A stretch of DNA of 34,994 nucleotides from Polyangiaceae bacterium (GTDB taxonomy: Bacteria > Myxococcota_A > Polyangia > Polyangiales > Polyangiaceae): NCBI GenBank assembly GCA_025453595.1, contig JALOQB010000026.1, forward strand, positions 1 to 34,994. The letters are read 5' to 3'. Below are positions 25,514 to 33,038 of this stretch, piece after piece. Within the stretch, counting starts at the first letter, position 1. Every line of letters begins with the position of its first letter. The notes under the pieces were generated by a model. The model searched no databases. It worked only from the letters and a program-made list of their open reading frames with translations, and was not told where the DNA came from. A program made the translations under genes and the position numbers.

Positions 25514-26227
25514 ATGGCGTGGGTGAAGGCCCGGCTGAAGGAGCAGAGCGTCTTCGCGAGGGCCAACGAGGACGGCTCGCTGCTCGTGGAGAAGGGCGTG
25601 GTCGAGGTCCGTTACAAGGCCAACGACGGCCGGAAATACCAGGCGCGAGCGGCCAATTTGACGATCCTGGATCCGCGACCGCTGCCCGACTCCACCTGCG
25701 GCGAGGCCGAGGCGGTGGAGCGCGGGGCGGCCTCGAAGGGCGGCGCCCCCGCGGCGCCTGCCCGGGCCGGCGCGCCGCCGACCGTGGCGCCTGCGGACGG
25801 GGTGATCGCGTACACCGACGGCGCCTGCTCCGGGAACCCGGGGCCCGCCGGGCTGGGCGTCGTCCTGCTCTCCGGTGAGCAGCGCACCGAGCTGAGCGAG
25901 TACCTGGGCTCGGCCACCAACAACATCGCCGAGCTGACCGCGGTGCTGCGCGCCCTGGAGCATGCCGGTGAACCCGGGAAGAGCCTGGTGATCCACACCG
26001 ACAGCCAGTACTCGATCGGCGTGCTGACCAAGGGCTGGAAGGCCAAGGCCAACACCGAGCTGATCCTCAAGATCCGGGGCGCCCTCGCCGCGCGCCCCGG
26101 CGTGCGCCTGGTGTACGTGCAGGGCCACGCCGGCGTCCCGCTCAACGAGCGCGCCGATCAGCTGGCCCGCCTGGCCATCGAGACCCGCCGCACCCAGCGC
26201 TTCCAGGACCAGCCTCGCCGGGGGTGA
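25514..26227 (+). CDS. rnhA: Ribonuclease HI with extra N-terminal domain
   Basis: 237 residues. RNase HI degrades the RNA of RNA-DNA hybrids. All four catalytic residues are visible: D102 (YTDGACSGNPGPAG), E140 (NNIAELTAV), D163 (HTDSQYSIGV) and D215 (NERADQLA), with H205 in QGHAG. About 95 residues precede the catalytic domain: a strand-rich section (FARANEDGSLLVEKGVVEV) then an Ala/Pro-rich linker (about 65-95). This does not look like the usual hybrid-binding domain, though it may play a similar role. ATG 25514 is 3 nt after the rhodanese stop. Confidence 0.93.
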   Translation: MAWVKARLKEQSVFARANEDGSLLVEKGVVEVRYKANDGRKYQARAANLTILDPRPLPDSTCGEAEAVERGAASKGGAPAAPARAGAPPTVAPADGVIAYTDGACSGNPGPAGLGVVLLSGEQRTELSEYLGSATNNIAELTAVLRALEHAGEPGKSLVIHTDSQYSIGVLTKGWKAKANTELILKIRGALAARPGVRLVYVQGHAGVPLNERADQLARLAIETRRTQRFQDQPRRG

Positions 26228-26276
26228 GCCGGGGGCAGTGGCGCCCGGGGCGTGCCTTCGCTAGTAAGGGCCGATC

Positions 26277-27374
26277 ATGGCAGAGATCAGCGAGCGCGTC
26301 GCCCTCCGTCGGGCGCGCCGTGTCGTCCTCAAGATTGGCTCCAAGACCCTCGCCGCCGACCGCGAGGTGTACCGGCGCCTCGCTCGAGAGCTGGTCGAGC
26401 TACGCCAGGGAGGGCGCGACTTCGTCCTCGTCTCCAGCGGCGCCATCGCCCTCGGCTTCAGCAAGCTGGGCCTCAAGGAGCGCCCCCGCGAGATGGCGTG
26501 GCTCCAGGCCTCCGCCGCCGCCGGCCAGAGCGTGCTGATGCAGCGCTACGAGGAGGCCTTCGGTGAGGTCGGCGTCCCGGTGGCCCAGGTGCTGCTCACC
26601 CACGCGGATCTCGCGGACCGGCACCGGGACAACAACGCCCGCGCGGCCCTGGGCGCGCTCCTCAGCGCCGGGGCGCTCCCCATCATCAACGAGAACGACA
26701 CGGTGGCGGTCGAGGAGATCCGCTTCGGCGACAACGATCAGCTCGCCAGCATGGTGGTCCCCCTGGTCGAGGGGGATCTGCTCGTGCTGCTCTCCGACGT
26801 CGAGGGCCTCCTCGATCACGAGAAGAGGCGGGTCCCGCTGGTCCGCAACGTCGACCGGGAGGCGAGGCCCCTGGCCGGCCAGAGCTCGTCCGGCGTCGGC
26901 ACCGGGGGCATGAACAGCAAGATCGAGGCGGCCCGGAAGGCCAACCTCGCCGGGGCCTCCGTGGTCATCGCCGACGCGCGCGTCCCCGGGATCCTCTCCC
27001 AGGTGCTCCGCGGCGACGACGTGGGCACCCTCTTCGTCCCCGCCACCCAGCGCCTCGGCGCCCGCCGCCACTGGATCGCCTTCACCCTCCGCCCCCAGGG
27101 CGCCCTGCTCCTCGATCGCGGCGCCGCCGAGGCGGTCCTCTCCCGCGGGAAGAGCCTCCTCGCCGTCGGTGTCCTCGGCGTCCGCGGCGACTTCCGCGTC
27201 GGCGACTCGGTCTCCCTCCTCGACCCCGAGGGCAACGAGCTGGGCCGCGGCCTCGCCAGGCTCTCCGCCGCCGACGCCGCCGCCGCCGCCGGCCGCAAGC
27301 GCGAGGCCGACGACGACGAGGTCCTCCTCGTCCACCGCGATGACCTCGTCGTTTTCCGCGAGCAGGAGCCCTGA
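26277..27374 (+). CDS. proB: Glutamate 5-kinase
   Basis: 365 residues, catalysing the ATP-dependent phosphorylation of glutamate, the first step of proline synthesis. The amino-acid-kinase domain has VVLKIGSKTL, VLVSSGAIALG, PIINENDTVAV and LLSDVEGLL, then GVGTGGMNSKIEAA. A C-terminal PUA domain follows (about residues 270-365; RGAAEAVLSRGKSLLAVGVLGV). A ribosome-binding AAGGG precedes the ATG at 26277. The partner proA is not adjacent, and the neighbouring upstream gene (RNase HI) is unrelated. Regulation by proline feedback is expected from the family but not visible here. Confidence 0.96.
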   Translation: MAEISERVALRRARRVVLKIGSKTLAADREVYRRLARELVELRQGGRDFVLVSSGAIALGFSKLGLKERPREMAWLQASAAAGQSVLMQRYEEAFGEVGVPVAQVLLTHADLADRHRDNNARAALGALLSAGALPIINENDTVAVEEIRFGDNDQLASMVVPLVEGDLLVLLSDVEGLLDHEKRRVPLVRNVDREARPLAGQSSSGVGTGGMNSKIEAARKANLAGASVVIADARVPGILSQVLRGDDVGTLFVPATQRLGARRHWIAFTLRPQGALLLDRGAAEAVLSRGKSLLAVGVLGVRGDFRVGDSVSLLDPEGNELGRGLARLSAADAAAAAGRKREADDDEVLLVHRDDLVVFREQEP

Positions 27375-27389
27375 GCAAGTAGCAGCATC

Positions 27390-27723
27390 CCCCGGCGTTC
27401 ACGCCGGGGTCCACCACGCTTCGGGTCGGACATAAAAAGACCGATCCTCGTTCTTTGGGGGTGGTCTCGACGGCGAAGAACGGCCAAAGTGGTCTGGCTT
27501 GGATCCCGAAGAACTCGGGCTCCGGGTGTGGGTCGAAAGCCCATGATGTTTGGCAAGCGAGAAACTTCGGCGTTGTCGCCCCGCACGACGGGCGACGTAA
27601 AAGTTTCTGTCAAGCAAGCAAGTATCCTGGCTGAAGCCAGGTAGTTCCGGCGGAACCCCGGCAAGTAGCTCAGCAGCCGTGAGGCTTCTGAGAAGCCCCT
27701 CCGTTCTCGGAGGGGAGGTTCAC
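27390..27723 (+). ncRNA. Candidate structured RNA, chain of hairpins, no open gene
   Basis: The only long gap (27375-27750) carries at least nine stems: 27390-27409 (8 bp, loop TTCA); GTTCTT/AAGAAC 27450-27455 with 27476-27481; CCCGA/TCGGG 27505-27519; TGGGT/GCCCA around CGAAA 27529-27543; GAAACTT/AAGTTTC 27561-27567 with 27601-27607, enclosing GTCGCCC/GGGCGAC 27575-27596; CCTGGC/GCCAGG with loop TGAA 27626-27641; GTTCC/GGAAC 27644-27656; CTCAG-AGCC/GGCT-CTGAG 27669-27692; CCCCTCCG/CGGAGGGG 27696-27715. This density is typical of a folded RNA. The plus strand is preferred because several loops (CGAAA, TGAA, TTCT) are standard tetraloop-like in that sense. No long reading frame fits. Identity is unproven; an omega-RNA of the TnpB/IscB type is the leading guess. 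Confidence 0.55.
27390..27723 (+). mobile_element. Possible IS200/IS605-derived non-autonomous element (PATE-like)
   Basis: The right edge reads GAAGCCCC, an 8-bp stem, GGGG, then AGGTTCAC (27693-27723), the style of the right ends of IS200/IS605-type elements with a terminal hairpin followed by a short TTCAC-like tail. The left part begins with a similar hairpin (27390-27409) with GTTCAC in its loop region, so both ends could be recognised by a Y1 transposase. No tnpA or tnpB is present between them, so if mobile it needs an external transposase. The left boundary is not fixed. The assignment rests on resemblance only; the alternative is a plain structured RNA gene. Confidence 0.4.
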
Positions 27724-27750
27724 CAGGCAAGTCTTCCCCACCTGCGCTGG

Positions 27751-28995
27751 TCACGGGACCTGCAGGTTGCAGCCGACGCCGATCTGGGGCGAGACCCGGC
27801 CGGCCCGGGGGTTCTGGGTGTCGAACTGGAAGCCCAGCGCGATGGTCACCTGGCCCCCGATGGCCGCGCCGACCACGGCCCCCGCCAGGTTGCCCAGGGG
27901 CCCCCCGAGCCCCGCCGCGACGGCGTTCCGGGCCATCATGCCGCAGGGCACCACCCCGGCGAGCTGCCCCTGGAGAGCCCCCCCGGTCGCCTGCCGTGTC
28001 CACGAGGCGCTCCCCTGCATCCCCATGCCGCCGCTCTGCACGCTCAGGCCATCGAAGGTGACCTGGGTCCCCTCCGGGTTGCTGACCACCTTCGACCCGA
28101 ACTGCGTCGGCCCCAGCGTCAGCCCGGACCACTCGGTCCCCGCCAGCGTCACCCCCTGCACCGCCCCCTTGAACCCCCCCTGCATCCCCTGGCCTGCCGG
28201 GAAGACCAGCTCCGCCTGCGCGTCCACCGACGCACCCCCCGCCCCCGGGAGACCCAGCGGCTGCGCCAGCGACGCCAGCGGCGCGTTCTTCATCGCCACC
28301 CGCACCGTCGGCGTGCTGGTCGACAGAACTTCCATACGGGAGTGGCTCGCGGCCTCCCCCGCCTCCCCCAGCCACAGCGAGAGCCCCTGGCTCCGGGACT
28401 GCCAGCCCAGGGACGTCGCCCCCACGCCCAGGCCAAACACCGTCGTCTGCGCCGCCCGCAGCAGCCCCCCCTTGCCCGAGGGCGTGGCGCTGGCGCCCGT
28501 GAACTGGAGCCACGGCGCCCCCGCCGCGTCGTCCCGTAGCTCCAGCGTCAGGTTGCGCCCTGCGACCTCAATGCCGCTGGTATCCCCGTGCCGGGAGCGC
28601 CAGCGCGAGACCCCCTCCAGGATCGTCCGCAGCGGCCCCACCCCGATCACCCGCCCGTCTCGCGCCGTGACCCGGCTGGCTCCGAAAAGGGATGGGTCAA
28701 AGTCTACCCTTGTCGCCTCCCCCACCAGCGTCTTCTGCCCCAGGAGGCCAAAGCGAGCCTTGGTGATGGAGACCGTGCCCAGGCCCACCTCGAGTTCATC
28801 GTAGCGAAGCGAGAGGCCCAGGGCGGAGGCCTGGGCGTCGATCATCCACTTGAGCAGGGGGCGGTGGGCGGCGAGGGCGCCGACCGTGAGCAGCCCGAGC
28901 AGCCCCCCGAGCACCGCGAGCACGGGGACCCGGCGCTGGCTGGATGGACGGCGGTTGGCGGGGGGTGGAGGGATCCATCCAGGCGCTGGTTGCAT
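27751..28995 (-). CDS. AsmA-like membrane-anchored protein
   Basis: 414 residues from the ATG at 28995. A proline-rich cytoplasmic start leads to one transmembrane helix (about 30-50; VPVLAVLGGLLGLLTVGALAA). What follows resembles AsmA/TamB/YhdP-type N-terminal repeats: ALGLSLRYDELEVGLGTVSI, then RVDFDPSLFGASRV and further strand-turn units. The second half is Gly-rich, with GGALQGQLAGVVPCG and a hydrophobic Gly/Ala segment (AGAVVGAAIGG). It probably spans the periplasm and handles lipids or envelope assembly; function is inferred. The start is 2 nt after the stop of the small gene upstream. Confidence 0.7.
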   Translation of the reverse strand: MQPAPGWIPPPPANRRPSSQRRVPVLAVLGGLLGLLTVGALAAHRPLLKWMIDAQASALGLSLRYDELEVGLGTVSITKARFGLLGQKTLVGEATRVDFDPSLFGASRVTARDGRVIGVGPLRTILEGVSRWRSRHGDTSGIEVAGRNLTLELRDDAAGAPWLQFTGASATPSGKGGLLRAAQTTVFGLGVGATSLGWQSRSQGLSLWLGEAGEAASHSRMEVLSTSTPTVRVAMKNAPLASLAQPLGLPGAGGASVDAQAELVFPAGQGMQGGFKGAVQGVTLAGTEWSGLTLGPTQFGSKVVSNPEGTQVTFDGLSVQSGGMGMQGSASWTRQATGGALQGQLAGVVPCGMMARNAVAAGLGGPLGNLAGAVVGAAIGGQVTIALGFQFDTQNPRAGRVSPQIGVGCNLQVP

Positions 28996-28997
28996 GC

Positions 28998-29363
28998 TCA
29001 GTTCACGTCTCCGTCGTTGGTCTTCTTCCCTCCAAAGATACGCTCCCAGTTGGCTCGATAGGTAGGTGTTGACACCTGTGCCGGGCCGTGCCTCGGCGGA
29101 AGGGCCTCGGTGGGGTTGCTCGGAGGGGGGGCCGGGGCACGGACCGCCACCTCGACATCGCACACCGCGGGGGCCTCCTTCCTGGGTTTGAGTTGAACCA
29201 CCTCGCCATGGATGGGGTGCCCTTCCTGGAGCGGTCGGATCTCGCCGAGGGAGGCCCCCTCGGGCCGGAGGCGCAGGACCTTGTGCCCTGCGCCGTCCTC
29301 CGTGGCACCGCCCACGAGGGCGATGTCAAAGTGTTCTCCGTCCTTGTCGGGGTCGGTGGCCAT
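28998..29363 (-). CDS. Small hypothetical protein
   Basis: 121 residues from the ATG at 29363; longer frames upstream are Arg/Pro-rich and overlap the divergent TPR gene. No signal peptide or membrane segment. A compact strand-rich N-terminal half (HFDIALVGGATEDGAGHKVLRLRPEG, EGHPIHGEVVQLKPRKEAP) is followed by a Pro-rich linker and a basic tail (RANWERIFGGKK). Probably soluble. Only 2 nt separate its stop from the AsmA-like gene, so they are likely one operon. Function unknown. The 95-bp region up to 29459 should hold both divergent promoters; none was recognised with confidence. Confidence 0.65.
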   Translation of the reverse strand: MATDPDKDGEHFDIALVGGATEDGAGHKVLRLRPEGASLGEIRPLQEGHPIHGEVVQLKPRKEAPAVCDVEVAVRAPAPPPSNPTEALPPRHGPAQVSTPTYRANWERIFGGKKTNDGDVN

Positions 29364-29458
29364 GGCAAAGGATAACCGGCCCGGGCGCCTCCGGGGAGGG
29401 GCCGGGGTGGGGTATTTTGACGAGGGTCGGTGCGAGGCGCGGTATGCTGGAGAGGGAC

Positions 29459-30229
29459 ATGCCGCGGCACTCTTTTCGCCTGCTTTCCGGGCTCCTCGTC
29501 GCCTCGCTGTGCCTGGGGGCCCCCTCGCAAGGCGCCGCCCAGTGCGCGGATGAGCTGGCGCGCAAGGTGTTCGAGGCGGGGTTCGCGTACTACGAGGCCG
29601 GCGAATACGAGGAGGCGCTGCGGTCGTTCCTGAGGTCGTACGCGATGTGCCCGAAGCCGGAGCAGCAGAAGAACATCGGGGCCACCCACGAGCGGATGGG
29701 CAACCTGTCGGCGGCCATCGAGGCCTACGAGGTCTACCTTCGCACAGCGCCCTCCGGCGCCGACGATCTGGATGCCATCCAGGTCCGCGTGAGCAACCTG
29801 CGGCGACGCGAGGCGACCAGCGCGCCCTCGGCCTCCGCCACGCCGTCCGCGCCGCCCCCACCGCCCCCCGCCCTGACCCCCGCCGCGGCCCCGACTCCGG
29901 CGCCCCCGTCCCAGCCGGATCGCACCCCGGCGGTGCTGGTCCTGGGCGCCAGCGGTGTCGTGGCGGTCGGCTCCCTGATCACCGGGCTCCTGGCCCTCAG
30001 CCGCTCCAACGAGGCGGAGGAGTCCTGCTCCCCTCGCTGCCCGGACAGCGTGGTGAAGCCCATCGACCGCCTGCGCTGGACCAGCACCGCGCTCACCGGG
30101 GTCGCGATCCTGGGCGTGGGTGTCGGCTCCTTCCTCTGGTGGCGCTCCGGAGCTTCCCCCGCGGCCCCCACGGTTGGCGCCCGCATCGCCCCCGATCAGG
30201 CCCACCTCGGTGCTCTATGGAGATTCTGA
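29459..30229 (+). CDS. Exported TPR protein with two C-terminal membrane segments
   Basis: 256 residues; the ATG at 29459 is chosen for its AGAGGG box directly upstream. A signal peptide (LLSGLLVASLCLGAPSQGAA) ends near AQ|C. Residues about 25-105 are TPR-like (ARKVFEAGFAYYEAGEYEEALRSFLRSY; GATHERMGNLSAAIEAYEVYL). A Pro/Ala-rich linker (about 115-150) precedes two hydrophobic segments (AVLVLGASGVVAVGSLITGLLAL; TALTGVAILGVGVGSFLWW), with two cysteines between (ESCSPRCPD). This TPR/linker/TM design is common in myxobacterial envelope proteins and probably serves as a scaffold. The stop is 2 nt before the next start. Confidence 0.85.
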   Translation: MPRHSFRLLSGLLVASLCLGAPSQGAAQCADELARKVFEAGFAYYEAGEYEEALRSFLRSYAMCPKPEQQKNIGATHERMGNLSAAIEAYEVYLRTAPSGADDLDAIQVRVSNLRRREATSAPSASATPSAPPPPPPALTPAAAPTPAPPSQPDRTPAVLVLGASGVVAVGSLITGLLALSRSNEAEESCSPRCPDSVVKPIDRLRWTSTALTGVAILGVGVGSFLWWRSGASPAAPTVGARIAPDQAHLGALWRF

Positions 30230-30231
30230 AC

Positions 30232-31884
30232 ATGCGTCGCTCCAGCTTCCCCTCGCGCGTGGCTCTCGTGGCGCTGGCCCTCGGCGCCGGAGGGTGCGCC
30301 CTGCTGCTCGACACCGAGCCTCTCCAGCGGGAGCAGGGGGCTCCGACCGCGGGGGTTGGGGCCTCCGGGTCGCCAGCCGCGGGGAAGGGCGGGGGGGCAG
30401 GCCAGGGGGGCGAGGCGGGGGGGCCGGGGGGCGCCGGGGGTGAGGCCGGGGCCGGGCCAGGGGGCGTCGGGGGGCAAGGGGGCGCCGAGGGGGGGCAAGC
30501 TGGGGCCGCCGGTGGCCCCGAGGGCTGCTCCATCTCCCTGGCTTGCGAGGATGACGACCCTTGCACCCTCGACCAGTGTCTCTGGGACGGAAAGGACTGC
30601 GACGAGGAGGACTGCCTCACGCAGGACGGCACCCCGCTCGGGACCTGCGTTCGTTCCCCGTGGAACGGCACCGCCATGGCCCCCGACTTCATCTCGGGGC
30701 CCCTCGAATTTGGCGAGAGCCTCGGCCAGCCGGTGATCCGGCCGGTCTCCGGCGCCTTCCTGATCGGGGTGCACAAACCCGAGACCGACGACGTGATCCT
30801 GCTCCGCCTCGATCAGGGCCTCCAGAACGCGCCCAAAGCGTTGCTGAAGAACCTCCTTGCGGACAAGGGGCAGGGGGCCTTCGCCCTGCGCTCTTCCCCG
30901 GCGATCCAGGCCCTCCCGGGGGGGCGCGCGCTGCTGCTCTTTGGCGCGTCCAACGGCCCTCAGAGCGGCCTGTTCGGGGCCGTCCTGGATGTGAGCAAGC
31001 TGACCCTCGAGGCGGCCCCGGTCGCCCTGGCCCTCGATGGCTACGATGCCCCTTCGGGTCAGGTTGTACCCCAGCTTTTCCCCTCCAATGCTTCCGGTGA
31101 TGCCTGGACCATTCAATGGATAGGAAGTGACAAGAGGCTCCGCCATGTCGCGCTCTCGCTGGAAGGGACCACGCTGACGCCTTCCGCGCCGACCGAGACA
31201 ACGACGACCCAAGGGGTCGAGTCCTTCGCCGCGGTGCCCGGGACCGGGGCGTCCTGGGGGGCGCTGCTGAAGCGTGGCCCGCTGGTGGAGGCGTGGCATG
31301 CGGCGGACAAGACCTCGCAGCTCGCGGGTGCCCCTGGCGTGACGCAGCTGGCCGGTATCAGCGCGGCGTCGCTGGCGGACGGGCTGGCGCTGGCGGCGTA
31401 CGCGAACGGTGTGCCCGGGGGGGAGAACGCGATGTACCTGCGGCTGCTGGCCTGCTCGAACGGGGGGTGTTCCCTGGGGACGCTGCAGGGGGATCTGGGG
31501 GCCGAGTCCTCTGTGGGTCTTTACCCTGCGCTGCATGCGGCGCCGCTGGGTGCAGACCCCGGGGTGACGCAGCTGGCGGTGAGCAACATGGCGTATGTCG
31601 GGCTCGACGGGGGCAAGCTCGGGTCGCTCGGGTTGCTGTCGGTGCAGCGCTTCACGATCTCGCCGAGCGGGTCCGGGGTCACGGTGGGGGAGGCGCCGCC
31701 GGTCAACCCCGGGTTCGTGATCTTCCCCGCAGATCTCGATGACGAGACGCTCGCGGTGACGCGCACGCACACGGCCGCCTCCGTGGCGAAGGATGGTCAG
31801 ATCGGCCTCGCCTGGCTGGAAGGCTCGGCGCCCACGACCCTCCGTGCTACGCGCTACAGCACGTTCCAGTGCCCCCTCCCGTGA
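30232..31884 (+). CDS. Glycine-rich lipoprotein with Cys-rich and beta-propeller-like regions
   Basis: 550 residues from the ATG at 30232 (GGAG 9 nt upstream). Lipobox cysteine in GAGGC near residue 22. Residues about 40-100 are Gly-rich (GGxGG units). A Cys-rich section follows (CSISLACEDDDPCTLDQC, then DCDEEDC), resembling the CxDGxPCTxDxC repeats of secreted myxobacterial proteins. The remaining 400 residues have repeated strand-rich segments (AFLIGVHKPETDDVILLRLD, GRALLLFGASNGP, TIQWIGSDKRLRHVALSL, GTGASWGALLKRGPLVEAWHA) that suggest a beta-propeller. No enzyme motif. The stop overlaps GTG 31881 of the next gene as GTGA. Confidence 0.82.
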   Translation: MRRSSFPSRVALVALALGAGGCALLLDTEPLQREQGAPTAGVGASGSPAAGKGGGAGQGGEAGGPGGAGGEAGAGPGGVGGQGGAEGGQAGAAGGPEGCSISLACEDDDPCTLDQCLWDGKDCDEEDCLTQDGTPLGTCVRSPWNGTAMAPDFISGPLEFGESLGQPVIRPVSGAFLIGVHKPETDDVILLRLDQGLQNAPKALLKNLLADKGQGAFALRSSPAIQALPGGRALLLFGASNGPQSGLFGAVLDVSKLTLEAAPVALALDGYDAPSGQVVPQLFPSNASGDAWTIQWIGSDKRLRHVALSLEGTTLTPSAPTETTTTQGVESFAAVPGTGASWGALLKRGPLVEAWHAADKTSQLAGAPGVTQLAGISAASLADGLALAAYANGVPGGENAMYLRLLACSNGGCSLGTLQGDLGAESSVGLYPALHAAPLGADPGVTQLAVSNMAYVGLDGGKLGSLGLLSVQRFTISPSGSGVTVGEAPPVNPGFVIFPADLDDETLAVTRTHTAASVAKDGQIGLAWLEGSAPTTLRATRYSTFQCPLP

Positions 31885-32946
31885 ACCCCGCCGCCGGCAC
31901 CGCGTACATCCTCCGTCTGCTCGACGTGGGCGCCTCCATCGACCTGGACCAGGCGCTGACGCACCTCAAGAGCTGGCCGGTGATGCGGGGGTCAGCGACG
32001 CTGCGGGGGCCCCTGGGCGCGGGGGCCGGCGGGGTGGTGCTCAGCCAGAGCCCGGTGGATGTCGACTGCGGGGACGTGAAGGTCGGGGACGCGACCGCAT
32101 CGGTGCGGGTGCGGCTCTTCGAGTTCGGCATCGCCTCGGCGCGCTTCGCGGTGCCTGTCGGCCACCTGAGCGGCGACGAGCTGGTGCGGTTCGCGGCCTC
32201 CGTCGAGGACGACGCGGGCTTTGACGACGCGACCCGCGAGCTCTGGTCGCGGCTCTCCGCGGCCCTCGGCGCCGCGGTCAAGGCGCCCTCCGCCCCCAGC
32301 CAGTTCATCGAGGATTACTCCGTCTTCGTCCTCCCCTCGCGGCCCCTGCCGGCCGAGCGCGGCGACGAGCTCCTGGCCCGCCTGCTCCTCGGGGAAGACA
32401 GCCCTCGCCCCCTCTCCACCCTCGCCATCCACGAGGCCCTCGATCGCGCCGTCCGCTACTTCGAGGATGACCTGGTGCTGATCGATTACGACGCCGCAGT
32501 CGTTGTTGACCCGGCCTGCTCCACCGAGCTGGTCGACATCTTCGAGCTGGCCTCCGCGCACCTGCTCGAGCTCCGCTATTACGATCAGCTCCTCCGCCGC
32601 CCTCGTGCAGGACGTGCTGAGGCCCCGGGGCGTCTTCCGTAGCTCGTACGACAAGCTCTCGGAGCGCACCACGCTCCAGGTCCTCGAGGTCGGCGAGCTG
32701 GCCGACAGCTTTGCCCACGCGATCACCCTCATGGGGGACACCTACTCGGTGCAGGTGTACCGGCGCGCCGCCGAGCGCCTGCGGATCGCCGAGGCCAGCG
32801 CCTCGGTGCAGCAGAAGCTCGACATGCTCTCCCGCTCCGCCGAGGCCCTTCATGGCCACGTCGAGACCCGCCGCGGCGTCTTCCTGGAGGTGCTCGTCGT
32901 CCTCCTGATCGCCCTCGAGATCGTCCTGGCGTTCTTCCGCCATTGA
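31869..32946 (+). pseudogene. RMD1/YagE (DUF155) family protein, broken by a one-base frameshift
   Basis: Two overlapping frames join into one DUF155 protein of about 358 residues. The first, from GTG 31869 (or the coupled GTG at 31881), carries the N-terminal and central parts, including FEFGIASARFAVPVG, YSVFVLP and YFEDDLVLIDYDAAVV, and reaches LLELRYYDQLL. The second continues with AALVQDVLRP and then the typical family ending (VYRRAAERLRIAEAS, ETRRGVFLEVLVVLLIALEIVLAFF, a membrane anchor). Deleting one C near 32595 restores a continuous protein. Without it the first frame ends at 32642. The cause may be a sequencing error, a true mutation or, less likely, programmed shifting. RMD1/YagE proteins are membrane-anchored and poorly understood. 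Confidence 0.85.
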
Positions 32947-33038
32947 CCGGCCTCCTTGCGCTGAGGTTCCGGCCTGCGGTCGTCCTCGGGTACGCTGTCG
33001 CAGGTTGCTCGGGCGCAAGGTGAAGCGAAGGAGGCGGC

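Noticed and set aside
27399..27617. Small minus-strand frame inside the hairpin chain (72 codons)
   Set aside because: It is Arg/Ser/Pro-rich, lacks a ribosome-binding site, and is fully explained by the structured repeat-rich DNA.
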